A stretch of 64,000 nucleotides of DNA from contig JBAIYS010000010.1 of assembly GCA_036763105.1 (NCBI GenBank), positions 62,001 through 126,000 on the forward strand, given 5' to 3'. The stretch is from Peptococcaceae bacterium 1198_IL3148 (lineage in GTDB: Bacteria > Bacillota > Desulfotomaculia > Desulfotomaculales > Desulfohalotomaculaceae). Shown one piece after another: positions 32,334 through 40,230 of this stretch. Positions within the stretch are counted from its first letter, which is position 1; each line of letters begins with the position of its first letter. The position numbers and the translations under genes are program-made. Under the pieces are notes generated by a model that worked only from the letters and a program-made list of their open reading frames with translations, searched no databases and was not told where the DNA came from.

Positions 32334-32738
32334 ATGGTTAGGGGAAAAGGTAAGCACAACCTTGTAAATAATGTTAGTTTAGTGCTAAAAGAACTGGTAA
32401 GAACCTCCGGGCGGGGTGGTTCAACATTGGAAGAGTTAGCTGATTTGTGCGGTGTAAGTACTAGAAATGTTTATAGATACCTCAGGGAAATAGAAACTAT
32501 GGGTTTTCAACTGCTTAGACCATCCCAAGTAAACAGCAAAAATAAAGGTAAGGGACGGTATCGGTTGAGTGCCCAAGTGCTTCAGATATGCCAAACCGAT
32601 ATGGAGTTGGTGATGTTAATTAATTTTTATTCCCATATGGAAAAACAGTACCGTGAGCACCTTAACCTGATAAATGAAGTGTTTATAAGATATTTAGCGG
32701 GAAAAAATGGTTTGATATTGCCCATAAATTGGAAATAA
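32334..32738 (+). CDS. HTH regulator of module A, short form
   Basis: A 134-residue DNA-binding protein with a DeoR/HTH_11-type winged helix (STLEELADLCGVSTRNVYRYL, about residues 30-50). It is paralogous to the N-terminal half of the 272-residue regulator of module B (38212-39030): both share a KHN start, the HTH, and QYREHLxxINExFIRYLA near the end. It stops where the module B protein continues into a WYL/WCX-type effector region. It may therefore be a truncated, ligand-blind version or a natural short form. It ends in a terminator shared with the carbonic anhydrase gene. Confidence 0.78.
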   Translation: MVRGKGKHNLVNNVSLVLKELVRTSGRGGSTLEELADLCGVSTRNVYRYLREIETMGFQLLRPSQVNSKNKGKGRYRLSAQVLQICQTDMELVMLINFYSHMEKQYREHLNLINEVFIRYLAGKNGLILPINWK

Positions 32739-32745
32739 TAAAAAA

Positions 32746-32775
32746 TTTAAGACAGGGTTTTAACCCTGTCTTAAA
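32746..32775. terminator. Bidirectional terminator
   Basis: A 12-bp stem TTTAAGACAGGG/CCCTGTCTTAAA (32746-32757, 32764-32775) lies between the convergent HTH (+) and carbonic anhydrase (-) genes, with A- and T-rich flanks. Confidence 0.93.
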
Positions 32776-32778
32776 TAC

Positions 32779-33321
32779 TTATCTGTCTTCGTCTAGCAAA
32801 TATAATCTATTATCCTCCAGCTGGTACATTAAGGGCGCCACTAATATTTTAGGATATCTATCGCGCAACCTTTTGGTTTCAGTTTGTAAAAAATCTAGTT
32901 CGTTGCAAATTTCGTAATGGGGTGCAAAATGTTTATAGTGATCTACTGCTGCTTGGTATTCCCAACCAGCCGCCACCAGTCCATTGACAAATTTTTCTTC
33001 CTTGGCAGCCAAATTAACCATGCCACAGTAGTTGTGACCTATTAAGGCAATGGCCTTTACCCCACCGACGGCCACCGCATATGAAACGCAAAATTCTAAG
33101 TTGCGCAGGTTGCCGCCACCACTTCTGAGAACATAGGCAAAGTTTTCGGGGATGCGTAAGCTTTTACGGTTATCCATACACATTCCAACAACAATTTTGG
33201 CATGATCTACTTTTTCAAAAGGTTTGTTAAGGTTCTGGTATTCTAATAATTCAGCTATAGGCGTATTTTGATATTTACTGTAAATATCTGACTTGTTATT
33301 AACACTAATAAGTGTTGTCAT
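32779..33321 (-). CDS. Beta-carbonic anhydrase
   Basis: A 180-residue enzyme interconverting CO2 and bicarbonate. The zinc/catalytic motifs are CMDNR (Cys, Asp, Arg) and HNYCG (His, Cys), with LRSGGGNL between them, typical of small prokaryotic beta-CAs (CMDMR/CxDxR type). It is transcribed in the same direction as the SLC13 gene upstream, 80 bases away, with no terminator seen. This may link bicarbonate supply with anion or carboxylate transport. Confidence 0.88.
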   Translation of the reverse strand: MTTLISVNNKSDIYSKYQNTPIAELLEYQNLNKPFEKVDHAKIVVGMCMDNRKSLRIPENFAYVLRSGGGNLRNLEFCVSYAVAVGGVKAIALIGHNYCGMVNLAAKEEKFVNGLVAAGWEYQAAVDHYKHFAPHYEICNELDFLQTETKRLRDRYPKILVAPLMYQLEDNRLYLLDEDR

Positions 33322-33401
33322 TTCAGCATCCGCCTTTCGTTATTTAGTAAGCTAGGGCGTTATCTCTATCTTAGCTGTAAAGGCCCTTTGGTATACCTGA
33401 A

Positions 33402-34910
33402 TTAAGGTAGTAGGGCCGGGATACCCAATAACGGCCAGATTGTTAGGGCAAATAACCCAATCATCGCCACCGCAATAATGGTAAATGGAATACCCGTAGT
33501 AAAGAATTCTCCAGTGGTGAACTGCTTAGATTGATAAGCAATGGCGTTTGGCGCTGCTCCCACCAGCAACATGTATGGCAGAGCTGCTGCGGCTAAAGAA
33601 GCGTATAAAATCAGGTATGGGTTAACCCCTAGATATCCAGCCACAACCAGTGCCACTGGCAAGGTAATGGAAATGGCAGCCACGTTCATAATAAAGTTGG
33701 TAAGCACAATGATTAAGCAGGCAATTCCCAGTAGAAATACTAACCAATGGGTATCGTTAAACATAGCTAACCAGTGAACGGCCATCCATTGGGCAGCCCC
33801 GGTTTCCCAAAGGCAGAGACCAATACTCATGGCACCACCAAATAACAGTACAATGTTCCAAGGCACACCTTTCTCGAGATCTTCTACTGTAAATGTCTTA
33901 GTTAAGAAGAGCAGGATAATGGCAATGAGAATGGGCACAGTTCTGCCAATAGCTGCTAACGCAGGGATAAAACTCTGTAAAGCTAGGACAACGACCACTG
34001 TTAACGCTAAAATTGCAACAAAGATTTCCTGTTTAGATAAAGGACCCATTTGAGAATAAACTTCTTTTGCCTTTTCCTTCAATCCAGGAATATTTTTCTT
34101 TTCTGGTTTACAAAAAATAAATGCCAGCAATAACCAGGTGATTAGAGTCATGACGATACCAAAAGGACCCATAGCTATTGTCACTTCCAAGAAAGAGACG
34201 TAGTTACCGGTAAACTCTTGGAAGAAACCAGCAGCCACTGCGGTGCGGGCGGCCCCTAACATGGTAATCATACTACCGGCACCAGCAGCATAGGCCATAC
34301 CAATAAACATTGCTCTACCAAATTTACTTGGTTTTTCGTCCTCATCATACATTTTGAGGATAACCATCATTAACGGGAACATGGTGGCTGCCACCGCAGT
34401 GTGAGCCATGATTAAAGTTAGCCCGATGGTGACTAGGAATACACCAAGTAAAATCTTTCTAGAATCTTCGCCAACAACCGTTAGCATTTTAAAAGCCATG
34501 CGGTTGGTTAAGCCAACTTTAGTAAAGGCTAGGCCCAGCATTAATGAACCCAAAATAAAGAGTACCGATGTATCTGCAAAGTTACCGAAGGCCTGTTCCG
34601 CCGGACGAATTAAAAAAACAGCCTGGGCGACACCGATTAAAAGACTGGTGACACCAATTGGTATTACTTCAAAAACCCACCAAATACCAGCCAATAAAAA
34701 CAGTCCAATGGCTAACTGTCCTTCCCTGGATAATTCAAAGCTGTTACCCATGGGGTCCACTGCTGGCGTTAGTGATGGCATAAAGTAAAATAATGCAAAT
34801 GCTCCTAAACCAGCTAATATTGCGGCTATTCTAGTGATGTTAATTTTCTTTTTAGGGTTAACATTGGTGGCAACATCAACTGTTGCCTGAGCAGCATTAC
34901 TCATACTCAT
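33402..34910 (-). CDS. SLC13/DASS family anion symporter, copy 1
   Basis: A 502-residue membrane protein with about 12-13 helices of the divalent anion:Na+ symporter family, which carries dicarboxylates, citrate or sulfate. Family hallmarks are WWVFEVIPIGVTSLL and, near the C-terminus, the SNT-like loop region TNFIMNVAAISITLPVAL with LPYMLLVGAAPNAIAY. The GxxPN loop is compatible with either anion class. It is a recent tandem duplicate of the gene at 35221. Start at 34910 follows GAGGGA. It has its own promoter (35095-35123, minus strand). Confidence 0.88.
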   Translation of the reverse strand: MSMSNAAQATVDVATNVNPKKKINITRIAAILAGLGAFALFYFMPSLTPAVDPMGNSFELSREGQLAIGLFLLAGIWWVFEVIPIGVTSLLIGVAQAVFLIRPAEQAFGNFADTSVLFILGSLMLGLAFTKVGLTNRMAFKMLTVVGEDSRKILLGVFLVTIGLTLIMAHTAVAATMFPLMMVILKMYDEDEKPSKFGRAMFIGMAYAAGAGSMITMLGAARTAVAAGFFQEFTGNYVSFLEVTIAMGPFGIVMTLITWLLLAFIFCKPEKKNIPGLKEKAKEVYSQMGPLSKQEIFVAILALTVVVVLALQSFIPALAAIGRTVPILIAIILLFLTKTFTVEDLEKGVPWNIVLLFGGAMSIGLCLWETGAAQWMAVHWLAMFNDTHWLVFLLGIACLIIVLTNFIMNVAAISITLPVALVVAGYLGVNPYLILYASLAAAALPYMLLVGAAPNAIAYQSKQFTTGEFFTTGIPFTIIAVAMIGLFALTIWPLLGIPALLP

Positions 34911-34995
34911 TTAAGATCCCTCTTTTCCCATTAATTGGTAAAGTTTTAAAGGTACGAGGCTAATCAGTTAATTATTAAGTATGTAGCAAATTTGA

Positions 34996-35022
34996 TTGTT
35001 CCAAAAGGTGCAAGTTATGACA
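34996..35022 (-). promoter_or_regulatory. Conserved 27-base element upstream of SLC13 copy 1
   Basis: This sequence matches 36807-36833 upstream of copy 2 at 22 of 27 positions, at almost the same distance from the start codon (86 versus 84 bases), while the flanks have diverged. In gene direction it contains GCACCTTTT then GGAACAA. Confidence 0.6.
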
Positions 35023-35075
35023 GTGTGACAGGTTAAATGTGTTTAGACATCCCTCCTTGATCTCGGTAGGATCGG

Positions 35076-35093
35076 TTGTTATTTTAATAACAA
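35076..35093. promoter_or_regulatory. Inverted repeat over the SLC13 copy 1 start site
   Basis: TTGTTATT-TT-AATAACAA is a perfect 8-bp inverted repeat placed right after the -10 of the minus-strand promoter, where a repressor would block initiation. Confidence 0.6.
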
Positions 35094-35094
35094 T

Positions 35095-35123
35095 ATTATA
35101 CATCCATGCAGCGTAGCTGACAA
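35095..35123 (-). promoter_or_regulatory. SigmaA promoter of SLC13 copy 1
   Basis: On the minus strand TTGTCA (35123-35118) and TATAAT (35100-35095) are 17 bases apart. The -35 is part of a TGACAA-N5-TTGTCA inverted repeat (35118-35134). Confidence 0.82.
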
Positions 35124-35175
35124 TGGTTTTGTCATTACTGGGTGTTCCAAATTTGCATTAGTTTTTTAAGCAAGT

Positions 35176-35205
35176 ACAATCAAGGGGAGAAATCCCCTTG
35201 ATTGT
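35176..35205 (-). terminator. Terminator after SLC13 copy 2
   Basis: A 13-bp stem ACAATCAAGGGGA/TCCCCTTGATTGT (35176-35188, 35193-35205) with a GAAA loop, 16 bases after the stop of copy 2. The T run is weak. Confidence 0.75.
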
Positions 35206-35220
35206 TAAAAGTTTAATTAA

Positions 35221-36723
35221 TTAAGGCAGTATGGCCGGGATACCCAGTAACGGCCAGATTGTTAGGGCAAATAACCCAATCATCGCCACCGCAATAATGG
35301 TAAATGGAATACCAGTGGTAAAGAATTGTCCAGTGGTAAATTGCTTAGATTGATAAGCAATGGCGTTTGGCGCTGCTCCCACCAGCAACATGTAAGGTAG
35401 GCCAGCCGCGGCCAAAGAGGCATACAAAATTAGGTATGGGTTAACCCCTAGGTATCCAGCCACAACCAGTGCCACTGGCAAGGTAATGGAAATGGCAGCC
35501 ACGTTCATAATAAAGTTGGTAAGCACAATGATTAAGCAGGCAATTCCCAGTAGAAATACTAACCAATGGGCATCATTAAACATAGCCAACCAGTGAACGG
35601 CCATCCATTGGGCAGCCCCGGTTTCCCAAAGGCAGAGACCAATACTCATGGCACCACCGAATAACAGTACGATGTTCCAAGGCACACCTTTCTCGAGATC
35701 TTCTACTGTAAATGTCTTAGTTAAGAAGAGCAGGATAATGGCAATGAGAATGGGCACAGTTCTGCCAATAGCTGCTAACGCAGGGATAAAACTCTGTAAA
35801 GCTAGGACAACGACCACTGTTAACGCTAAAATTGCAACAAAGATTTCCTGTTTAGATAAAGGACCCATTTGAGAATAAACTTCTTTTGCCTTATCCCTCA
35901 GTCCTGGGATGCTTTTCTTTTCTGGTCTACAGAAAACAAATGACAACAATAACCAGGTGATCAGAGCCATGGAGAGACCAAAGGGTCCCATTGCTATTGT
36001 CACTTCCAAGAAAGAGACGTAGTTACCGGTGAACTCCTGAAAGAAACCAGCAGCCACTGCGGTGCGGGCGGCTCCTAACATAGTGATCAAACTACCGGCA
36101 CCAGCACAGTAGGCTAAACCAATAAACATTGCTTTACCGAAGTTACTTGGTTTTTCGTCCTCATCATACATTTTGAGGATAACCATCATTAACGGGAACA
36201 TGGTGGCTGCCACCGCAGTGTGAGCCATGATTAAAGTTAGACCGATGGTAATCATAAAAACACCAAGTAAAATCTTTCTAGAATCTTCGCCAACAACCGT
36301 TAGCATTTTAAAGGCCATGCGGTTGGTTAAACCGACCTTACTAAAGGCTAGACCCAGCATTAATGAACCCAGAATAAAGAGCACCGATGAATCTGCAAAG
36401 TTACCGAAGGCCTGTTCCGCCGGACGAATTAAAAAAACAGCCTGGGCGACACCGATTAAAAGACTGGTGACACCAATTGGTATTACTTCAAAAACCCACC
36501 AAATACCAGCCAATAAAAACAGTCCAATGGCTAACTGTCCTTCCCTGGATAATTCAAAGCTGTTACCCATGGGGTCCACTGCTGGCGTTAGTGATGGCAT
36601 AAAGTAAAATAATGCAAATGCTCCTAAACCAGCTAATATTGCGGCTATTCTAGTGATGTTAATTTTCTTTTTAGGATTAACATTGGTGGCAACATCGGCT
36701 GTTACTTGAGAAGCGCTGTTCAT
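35221..36723 (-). CDS. SLC13/DASS family anion symporter, copy 2
   Basis: A 500-residue near-duplicate of the copy 1 protein; most of the sequence is identical apart from the first ten residues, a block around the GPFG to PEKK segment and scattered positions. ATG at 36723 follows GAGGTG, whereas an in-frame ATG at 36741 has no ribosome site. Long DNA stretches are exactly identical to copy 1 (for example the parts matching 33829-34053), while others differ at many silent sites. This patchwork suggests gene conversion after duplication. Two copies may give dosage or differently regulated expression, since their upstream regions are distinct. Confidence 0.88.
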   Translation of the reverse strand: MNSASQVTADVATNVNPKKKINITRIAAILAGLGAFALFYFMPSLTPAVDPMGNSFELSREGQLAIGLFLLAGIWWVFEVIPIGVTSLLIGVAQAVFLIRPAEQAFGNFADSSVLFILGSLMLGLAFSKVGLTNRMAFKMLTVVGEDSRKILLGVFMITIGLTLIMAHTAVAATMFPLMMVILKMYDEDEKPSNFGKAMFIGLAYCAGAGSLITMLGAARTAVAAGFFQEFTGNYVSFLEVTIAMGPFGLSMALITWLLLSFVFCRPEKKSIPGLRDKAKEVYSQMGPLSKQEIFVAILALTVVVVLALQSFIPALAAIGRTVPILIAIILLFLTKTFTVEDLEKGVPWNIVLLFGGAMSIGLCLWETGAAQWMAVHWLAMFNDAHWLVFLLGIACLIIVLTNFIMNVAAISITLPVALVVAGYLGVNPYLILYASLAAAGLPYMLLVGAAPNAIAYQSKQFTTGQFFTTGIPFTIIAVAMIGLFALTIWPLLGIPAILP

Positions 36724-36806
36724 AAGAACACCTCTTTCCATTCAAATATCGTCTGTACATCTTAAGGTGCTTTGCAATTATATTTTGTTGAGTTATAAAT
36801 ATTTAC

Positions 36807-36833
36807 TTGTACTAAAAGGTGCTTGTTATGCCA
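36807..36833 (-). promoter_or_regulatory. Conserved 27-base element upstream of SLC13 copy 2
   Basis: Counterpart of 34996-35022. It includes TGTACTAAAA (36808-36817), the same decamer as in the ADH activator palindrome, and AGCACCTT on the minus strand (36816-36823), which recurs at 36764-36771. Confidence 0.55.
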
Positions 36834-36873
36834 AATTAAAAGTAGTAATACCACCTTCTTCCTGTTGATATGA

Positions 36874-36900
36874 CCATGGATTATATTTCACAATCCATGG
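36874..36900 (-). terminator. Hairpin after the third TauE/SafE gene
   Basis: The stem CCATGGATT/AATCCATGG (36874-36882, 36892-36900) lies 17 bases after the stop codon at 36917 on the minus strand. Its tail is not strongly T-rich. Confidence 0.6.
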
Positions 36901-36916
36901 CTTAAAAATATAAAAC

Positions 36917-37951
36917 TTAATCAGTTTTTGTGCTGGATGGTTCAATAATACTGTTTTGCATATTCTTATCAGGTTTTAGTTTTTCAGCGTGATATATTTC
37001 ATTACTGATGACAAACTTCTCCAATAACAAAAAAATAATAGTGACAACGGCAGGTGGTAATAAAGCAGCTACTATTAGCAGTTTAGCAAACTTTACCCAT
37101 CCAATCATTAATAGCACCAATGCTAAAGAAGTTTTAGCTCCTGACATAATCAACAGAGTTTCTTTAGTTTGGGTTGAAAATTTATGTTTAGGAATTGTTT
37201 TGGACGCTGCATAACCCAATTGGGAACCAACCACAACGCCAATCAGCAACAAAACTGTAATTATTATCGAGATAAAGCTGGACGATGACCACAACTTTAT
37301 GCCGATGATTGATGTTGTCAATACTGTAATAAAGCTTGAGGTCAAGGCCATTGGAACAGGCAGACCGAGAAAGTATGTTAGTAAAGGAATTTGCACCATC
37401 AGCGACCCGCCACCAATTAATCCGGTTAATAAACCGAACACAGTGCCAAGTAAGACTGGAATCCATAGAGTAACTTTGATTACCGGGTTTAACTCAATAA
37501 TAGGCGGTATTTTTACAGTACTGATTTTGGGTAGCAATTGTAAATTATTACTGACAACACTTTGGCGAATTAGAATTACTACCCCAGAAATTATTAATAG
37601 TGCTATATATAGGCTACGAATAACGGTATCGGCGATATGATACTGTTCTAAAAATACTATCAAGTTATAGCTAAGGTAGATACCAATTGCACCGCTAATA
37701 CTTAGAATTGCAGTTAATTGCCAGTTAAAAAATTTGTTGTGGCGGCTACTAAACAATGTTTTTCCGCAAACATGTGCTAAATCAGAACCAATGGCAAACA
37801 CCATGGGCACACCAAAAATGTTCATTGCAGGAACGGTAAGAAACATTGAAGCCGATCCAAAATAAGCTCCTAGAATACCGATACTAAAACCAATAAGTAA
37901 AATAATGTAGGGGTTAATGAAAATTACGGCGCTGTCATAGTTTAAGTACAT
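36917..37951 (-). CDS. TauE/SafE-family anion permease, stand-alone
   Basis: A 344-residue membrane protein with about eight to nine helices. The family glycine helices appear as IGILGAYFGSASMFLTVPA and TGLIGGGSLMVQIPLL. It has a longer hydrophilic C-terminal tail than usual (about the last 35 residues, with FVISNEIYHAEKLKPDKN). It differs clearly from both module permeases, so it is not a recent duplicate. It lies between SLC13 copy 2 and module B and has its own promoter region. The start is preceded by AGGGGCTGAC. Substrate is unknown; sulfite or another small oxyanion is the family expectation. Confidence 0.8.
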   Translation of the reverse strand: MYLNYDSAVIFINPYIILLIGFSIGILGAYFGSASMFLTVPAMNIFGVPMVFAIGSDLAHVCGKTLFSSRHNKFFNWQLTAILSISGAIGIYLSYNLIVFLEQYHIADTVIRSLYIALLIISGVVILIRQSVVSNNLQLLPKISTVKIPPIIELNPVIKVTLWIPVLLGTVFGLLTGLIGGGSLMVQIPLLTYFLGLPVPMALTSSFITVLTTSIIGIKLWSSSSFISIIITVLLLIGVVVGSQLGYAASKTIPKHKFSTQTKETLLIMSGAKTSLALVLLMIGWVKFAKLLIVAALLPPAVVTIIFLLLEKFVISNEIYHAEKLKPDKNMQNSIIEPSSTKTD

Positions 37952-38160
37952 AATGTCAGCCCCTTAACTGCTATAGCAGTGACAATGTTATTATCACTAC
38001 TCTAAAATATGTGAATTAAATTGTACAGTGCTAAAATAAGCTGTTTATTAATATTATGTTTGTGATTGTTAAGCACATAAAGATTTACTTTGAATTTCTA
38101 AGTATGAAATTATTTTTGTCATGTAACATTTTAAGTGAACTATCATACAAGTTTTGCACA
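37952..38160. other. Upstream region of the stand-alone TauE/SafE gene
   Basis: A 12-bp palindrome CTGCTATAGCAG (37968-37979) and a loose AGTGA-N11-TCACT repeat lie just before the start codon, either of which could be a regulator site. No clear -35/-10 pair or ORF was found. Confidence 0.4.
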
Positions 38161-38165
38161 AAAAT

Positions 38166-38196
38166 AAACACCGTGATTTTTAATAATCACGGTGTT
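38166..38196 (-). terminator. Terminator of permease module B
   Basis: The stem AACACCGTGATT/AATCACGGTGTT (38167-38178, 38184-38195) lies 16 bases after the stop codon of the HTH gene. Read on the minus strand it runs into TTATTTTTGT. Confidence 0.88.
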
Positions 38197-38211
38197 AGCT
38201 TTAATTAAAAC

Positions 38212-39030
38212 TTAGCTAATTTCTGTAGCATGCAGATAAGATAATTTTCGCGATAGGTACTTGCTGCGGTGGGCTTTAATGACTGAGTTACAATATTCTT
38301 TCATTTTGAGCCGTAGCCTTTTTGGTTCCACTATTTCCGCTTCTCCACTCCATTGAAATACCCAAGGTAATATTTCTTTGCAAGTATTAAGTTTAAGGGT
38401 GATTAGTATTGAACCATCAGATAACACTTCTTCTAAAACTAACTCTGAAGGCACCGACTCCCGTTTATAACTTTCCGCTGCAGTTGGACTGATGATAATC
38501 TTAGCAGTTTCCACCAGTTCCTTATTATTTTTATTGCAATGTATATTTTGTAATACAGCCTGCGTAGAGGTTGTTTGTTTGCAAGTTTGTAATGCAGAGC
38601 TTTGTTTTTCTTCGTTTTCTTCAGGTAATTTCCAGTCTGCAGGCAAGCTCAAACAATATTTCGCCGCCAAATATCTGATAAAAAATTCATTAATGATTTT
38701 CAAATGCTCACGATATTGTAATTCCCTTTGCGCATTTAGTCCCATAATCATCATTAAATTAGTATCTACTGAAGTTTCTGGCAAAGTTTTTCTGCGTAAC
38801 CGGTACTTGCCGTGACCAATTTGCCCAGGCTTTGACTGCAATGGCCGAACAAGTTCAAAGCCCATTTCTTCTATTTCGTTAAGATACCTGTATATGTTTC
38901 TTTTACAAACCCCGCAGAGTTCGCATAATTCCTTCAGCGTTAAACCTCCATCACGAGATGTTTTTCTTAACTCATTTAATATTAGATTAAGATTCGCCGC
39001 ATGATTATGTTTTTTATGGGCTCTACCCAT
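38212..39030 (-). CDS. HTH regulator of module B, with WYL/WCX-type C-terminus
   Basis: A 272-residue regulator. The N-terminal winged helix (LTLKELCELCGVCKRNIYRYL, about 31-51) and the following QYREHLKIINEFFIRYLA region match the short regulator of module A. The C-terminus (LVLEEVLSDGSILITLKL, then ILPWVFQWSGEAEIVEPKRLR) has the layout of the WCX extension of WYL-domain regulators, which sense ligands such as nucleotides. It is the last gene of minus-strand module B and ends at a strong terminator. It presumably controls one or both modules. Confidence 0.82.
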   Translation of the reverse strand: MGRAHKKHNHAANLNLILNELRKTSRDGGLTLKELCELCGVCKRNIYRYLNEIEEMGFELVRPLQSKPGQIGHGKYRLRRKTLPETSVDTNLMMIMGLNAQRELQYREHLKIINEFFIRYLAAKYCLSLPADWKLPEENEEKQSSALQTCKQTTSTQAVLQNIHCNKNNKELVETAKIIISPTAAESYKRESVPSELVLEEVLSDGSILITLKLNTCKEILPWVFQWSGEAEIVEPKRLRLKMKEYCNSVIKAHRSKYLSRKLSYLHATEIS

Positions 39031-39065
39031 AATTATCCTCTCCTCAATTTTACTTTAAATGCCCC

Positions 39066-39671
39066 TCATGAACTTGTTGAAGGAATCGTTAGCTTGCCCT
39101 TTTCTGTATGTGGCACATTCATAACAACCTTAGCCATTTCTAATACTATATCTTCTGCACGAATAAAGCCAACCAATTTACCCTGTTCTACCACTGGTAA
39201 AGTAGAAATATTATTTTCTGACATAATGGTTGCCGCTGTGTGAAGTGATGTATTGGCATGCACTGCCCCTGATTCTAATGGCCTGATTATATCAGTTATT
39301 ATTTTGTCTGCTAGATTTTCACACAATTCAGTGAGTGTTTTTTGCCAATAATTACTATCAATACTGTTGTAAAATTCACGGGCAAAATAGGTGGCAGGCC
39401 CGTTATAATCAGCTAAGTTCCAACCCTGAATGTAGCTCTTAAGGGTGCTTATGGGTTGAATTACTGATAAAATATCTCTTAAAGTTACCCAACCAATGGG
39501 TTTATCCTCTTGGTCCAACACTAATAGATTGCGTCTCTTGTTTTGATAAGAGCACAAAGAAAACTGAAACTTAGATAATGCTCTCTTAACAGTATCATTT
39601 TCGTAGATTATTGGGTAACTGTCAACAGGTAACATAATATCCTTTGCTGTGGAATTTTCAGGTGGTAACAC
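39066..39671 (-). CDS. CBS-pair protein, module B
   Basis: A 201-residue paralog of the module A CBS protein. CBS 1 spans about residues 8-70 (KRALSKFQFSLC, GWVTLRDILSVI) and CBS 2 about 130-190 (STLPVVEQGKLVGFIRAEDI). GTG at 39671 is the start because AGGAGG lies eight bases upstream. It is 35 bases ahead of the HTH gene and 70 bases after the small membrane protein gene in one transcript. The insert between CBS motifs differs from module A. Adenine nucleotide binding is expected from the family. Confidence 0.83.
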   Translation of the reverse strand: MLPPENSTAKDIMLPVDSYPIIYENDTVKRALSKFQFSLCSYQNKRRNLLVLDQEDKPIGWVTLRDILSVIQPISTLKSYIQGWNLADYNGPATYFAREFYNSIDSNYWQKTLTELCENLADKIITDIIRPLESGAVHANTSLHTAATIMSENNISTLPVVEQGKLVGFIRAEDIVLEMAKVVMNVPHTEKGKLTIPSTSS

Positions 39672-39741
39672 AATTTTTACCTCCTAATTATATTAAGGTT
39701 AAGGCGACTCCAAACTGAGTCGCCCTAAATTTTATGCCTTA

Positions 39742-40209
39742 TTAATGACCGGCAGAACCGAGGATGCCAGAGGCAGCAACCACCAGAACGATAACTTCAG
39801 TGATTGCGATAGTGAAGAATGCAATATCTTTTTGCTTTAGGTAAGCTGGTACTAAAAATATTAGATAAGCAATTATTGTTAAACCACCAAGCCAGGCAAC
39901 CCCCAGCAAACTTAAAAAGTTACCATAATTTAGCATACCTAACCACTCCCAACCTGTAGGAGATCCAGTCACCTCAAGATATTCATGGGCGCTTAAATGC
40001 CAGTTTTGAGCAATTTCACTGGGGTGAACCATTCCGGGCACCATTCCGGTGACATATAGTAAGAATGTTACAACCAGCACAGCTAAGCCCAACCATTGTC
40101 CGTAGTTAATCATTTTCGCATAAGCCACCTGTTCAGCGGGAACATTCATTAGAGGTTGATTGGTGACTGCTGTATTTACTTGTTGTTTAGCTAATTGGCT
40201 ATTTGCCAT
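39742..40209 (-). CDS. Small membrane protein of module B (DUF1634-like position)
   Basis: A 155-residue protein with three to four membrane helices (about 37-57, 100-120, 130-150) after a soluble N-terminus. The segment WHLSAHEYLEVTGSPTGWEW forms an outside loop. Small multi-helix proteins (for example DUF1634) are often encoded next to TauE/SafE permeases, but I cannot confirm family membership by eye. It follows the TauE/SafE gene by 21 bases and probably forms part of the permease complex. Confidence 0.65.
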   Translation of the reverse strand: MANSQLAKQQVNTAVTNQPLMNVPAEQVAYAKMINYGQWLGLAVLVVTFLLYVTGMVPGMVHPSEIAQNWHLSAHEYLEVTGSPTGWEWLGMLNYGNFLSLLGVAWLGGLTIIAYLIFLVPAYLKQKDIAFFTIAITEVIVLVVAASGILGSAGH

Positions 40210-40230
40210 ATTATTTACCTCCTTAAAAAA

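Larger units (their letters stand above)
34911..35220. other. Regulatory region between the two SLC13 genes
   Basis: It holds the promoter of copy 1, an 18-bp inverted repeat over its start site, the conserved 27-base element also found before copy 2 (34996-35022), and the terminator of copy 2 (35176-35205). No ORF or known RNA was seen. Confidence 0.7.

Noticed and set aside
33829-35872. Identical 74-residue open frames antisense to both SLC13 genes (33829-34053, 35648-35872)
   Set aside because: Their identity follows from the gene duplication; no ribosome sites and no protein-like composition.
36818-36833. TGGCAT on the minus strand before SLC13 copy 2 as a sigma54 promoter
   Set aside because: The GC lies eight, not ten, bases after GG, so polymerase with sigma54 would not fit.
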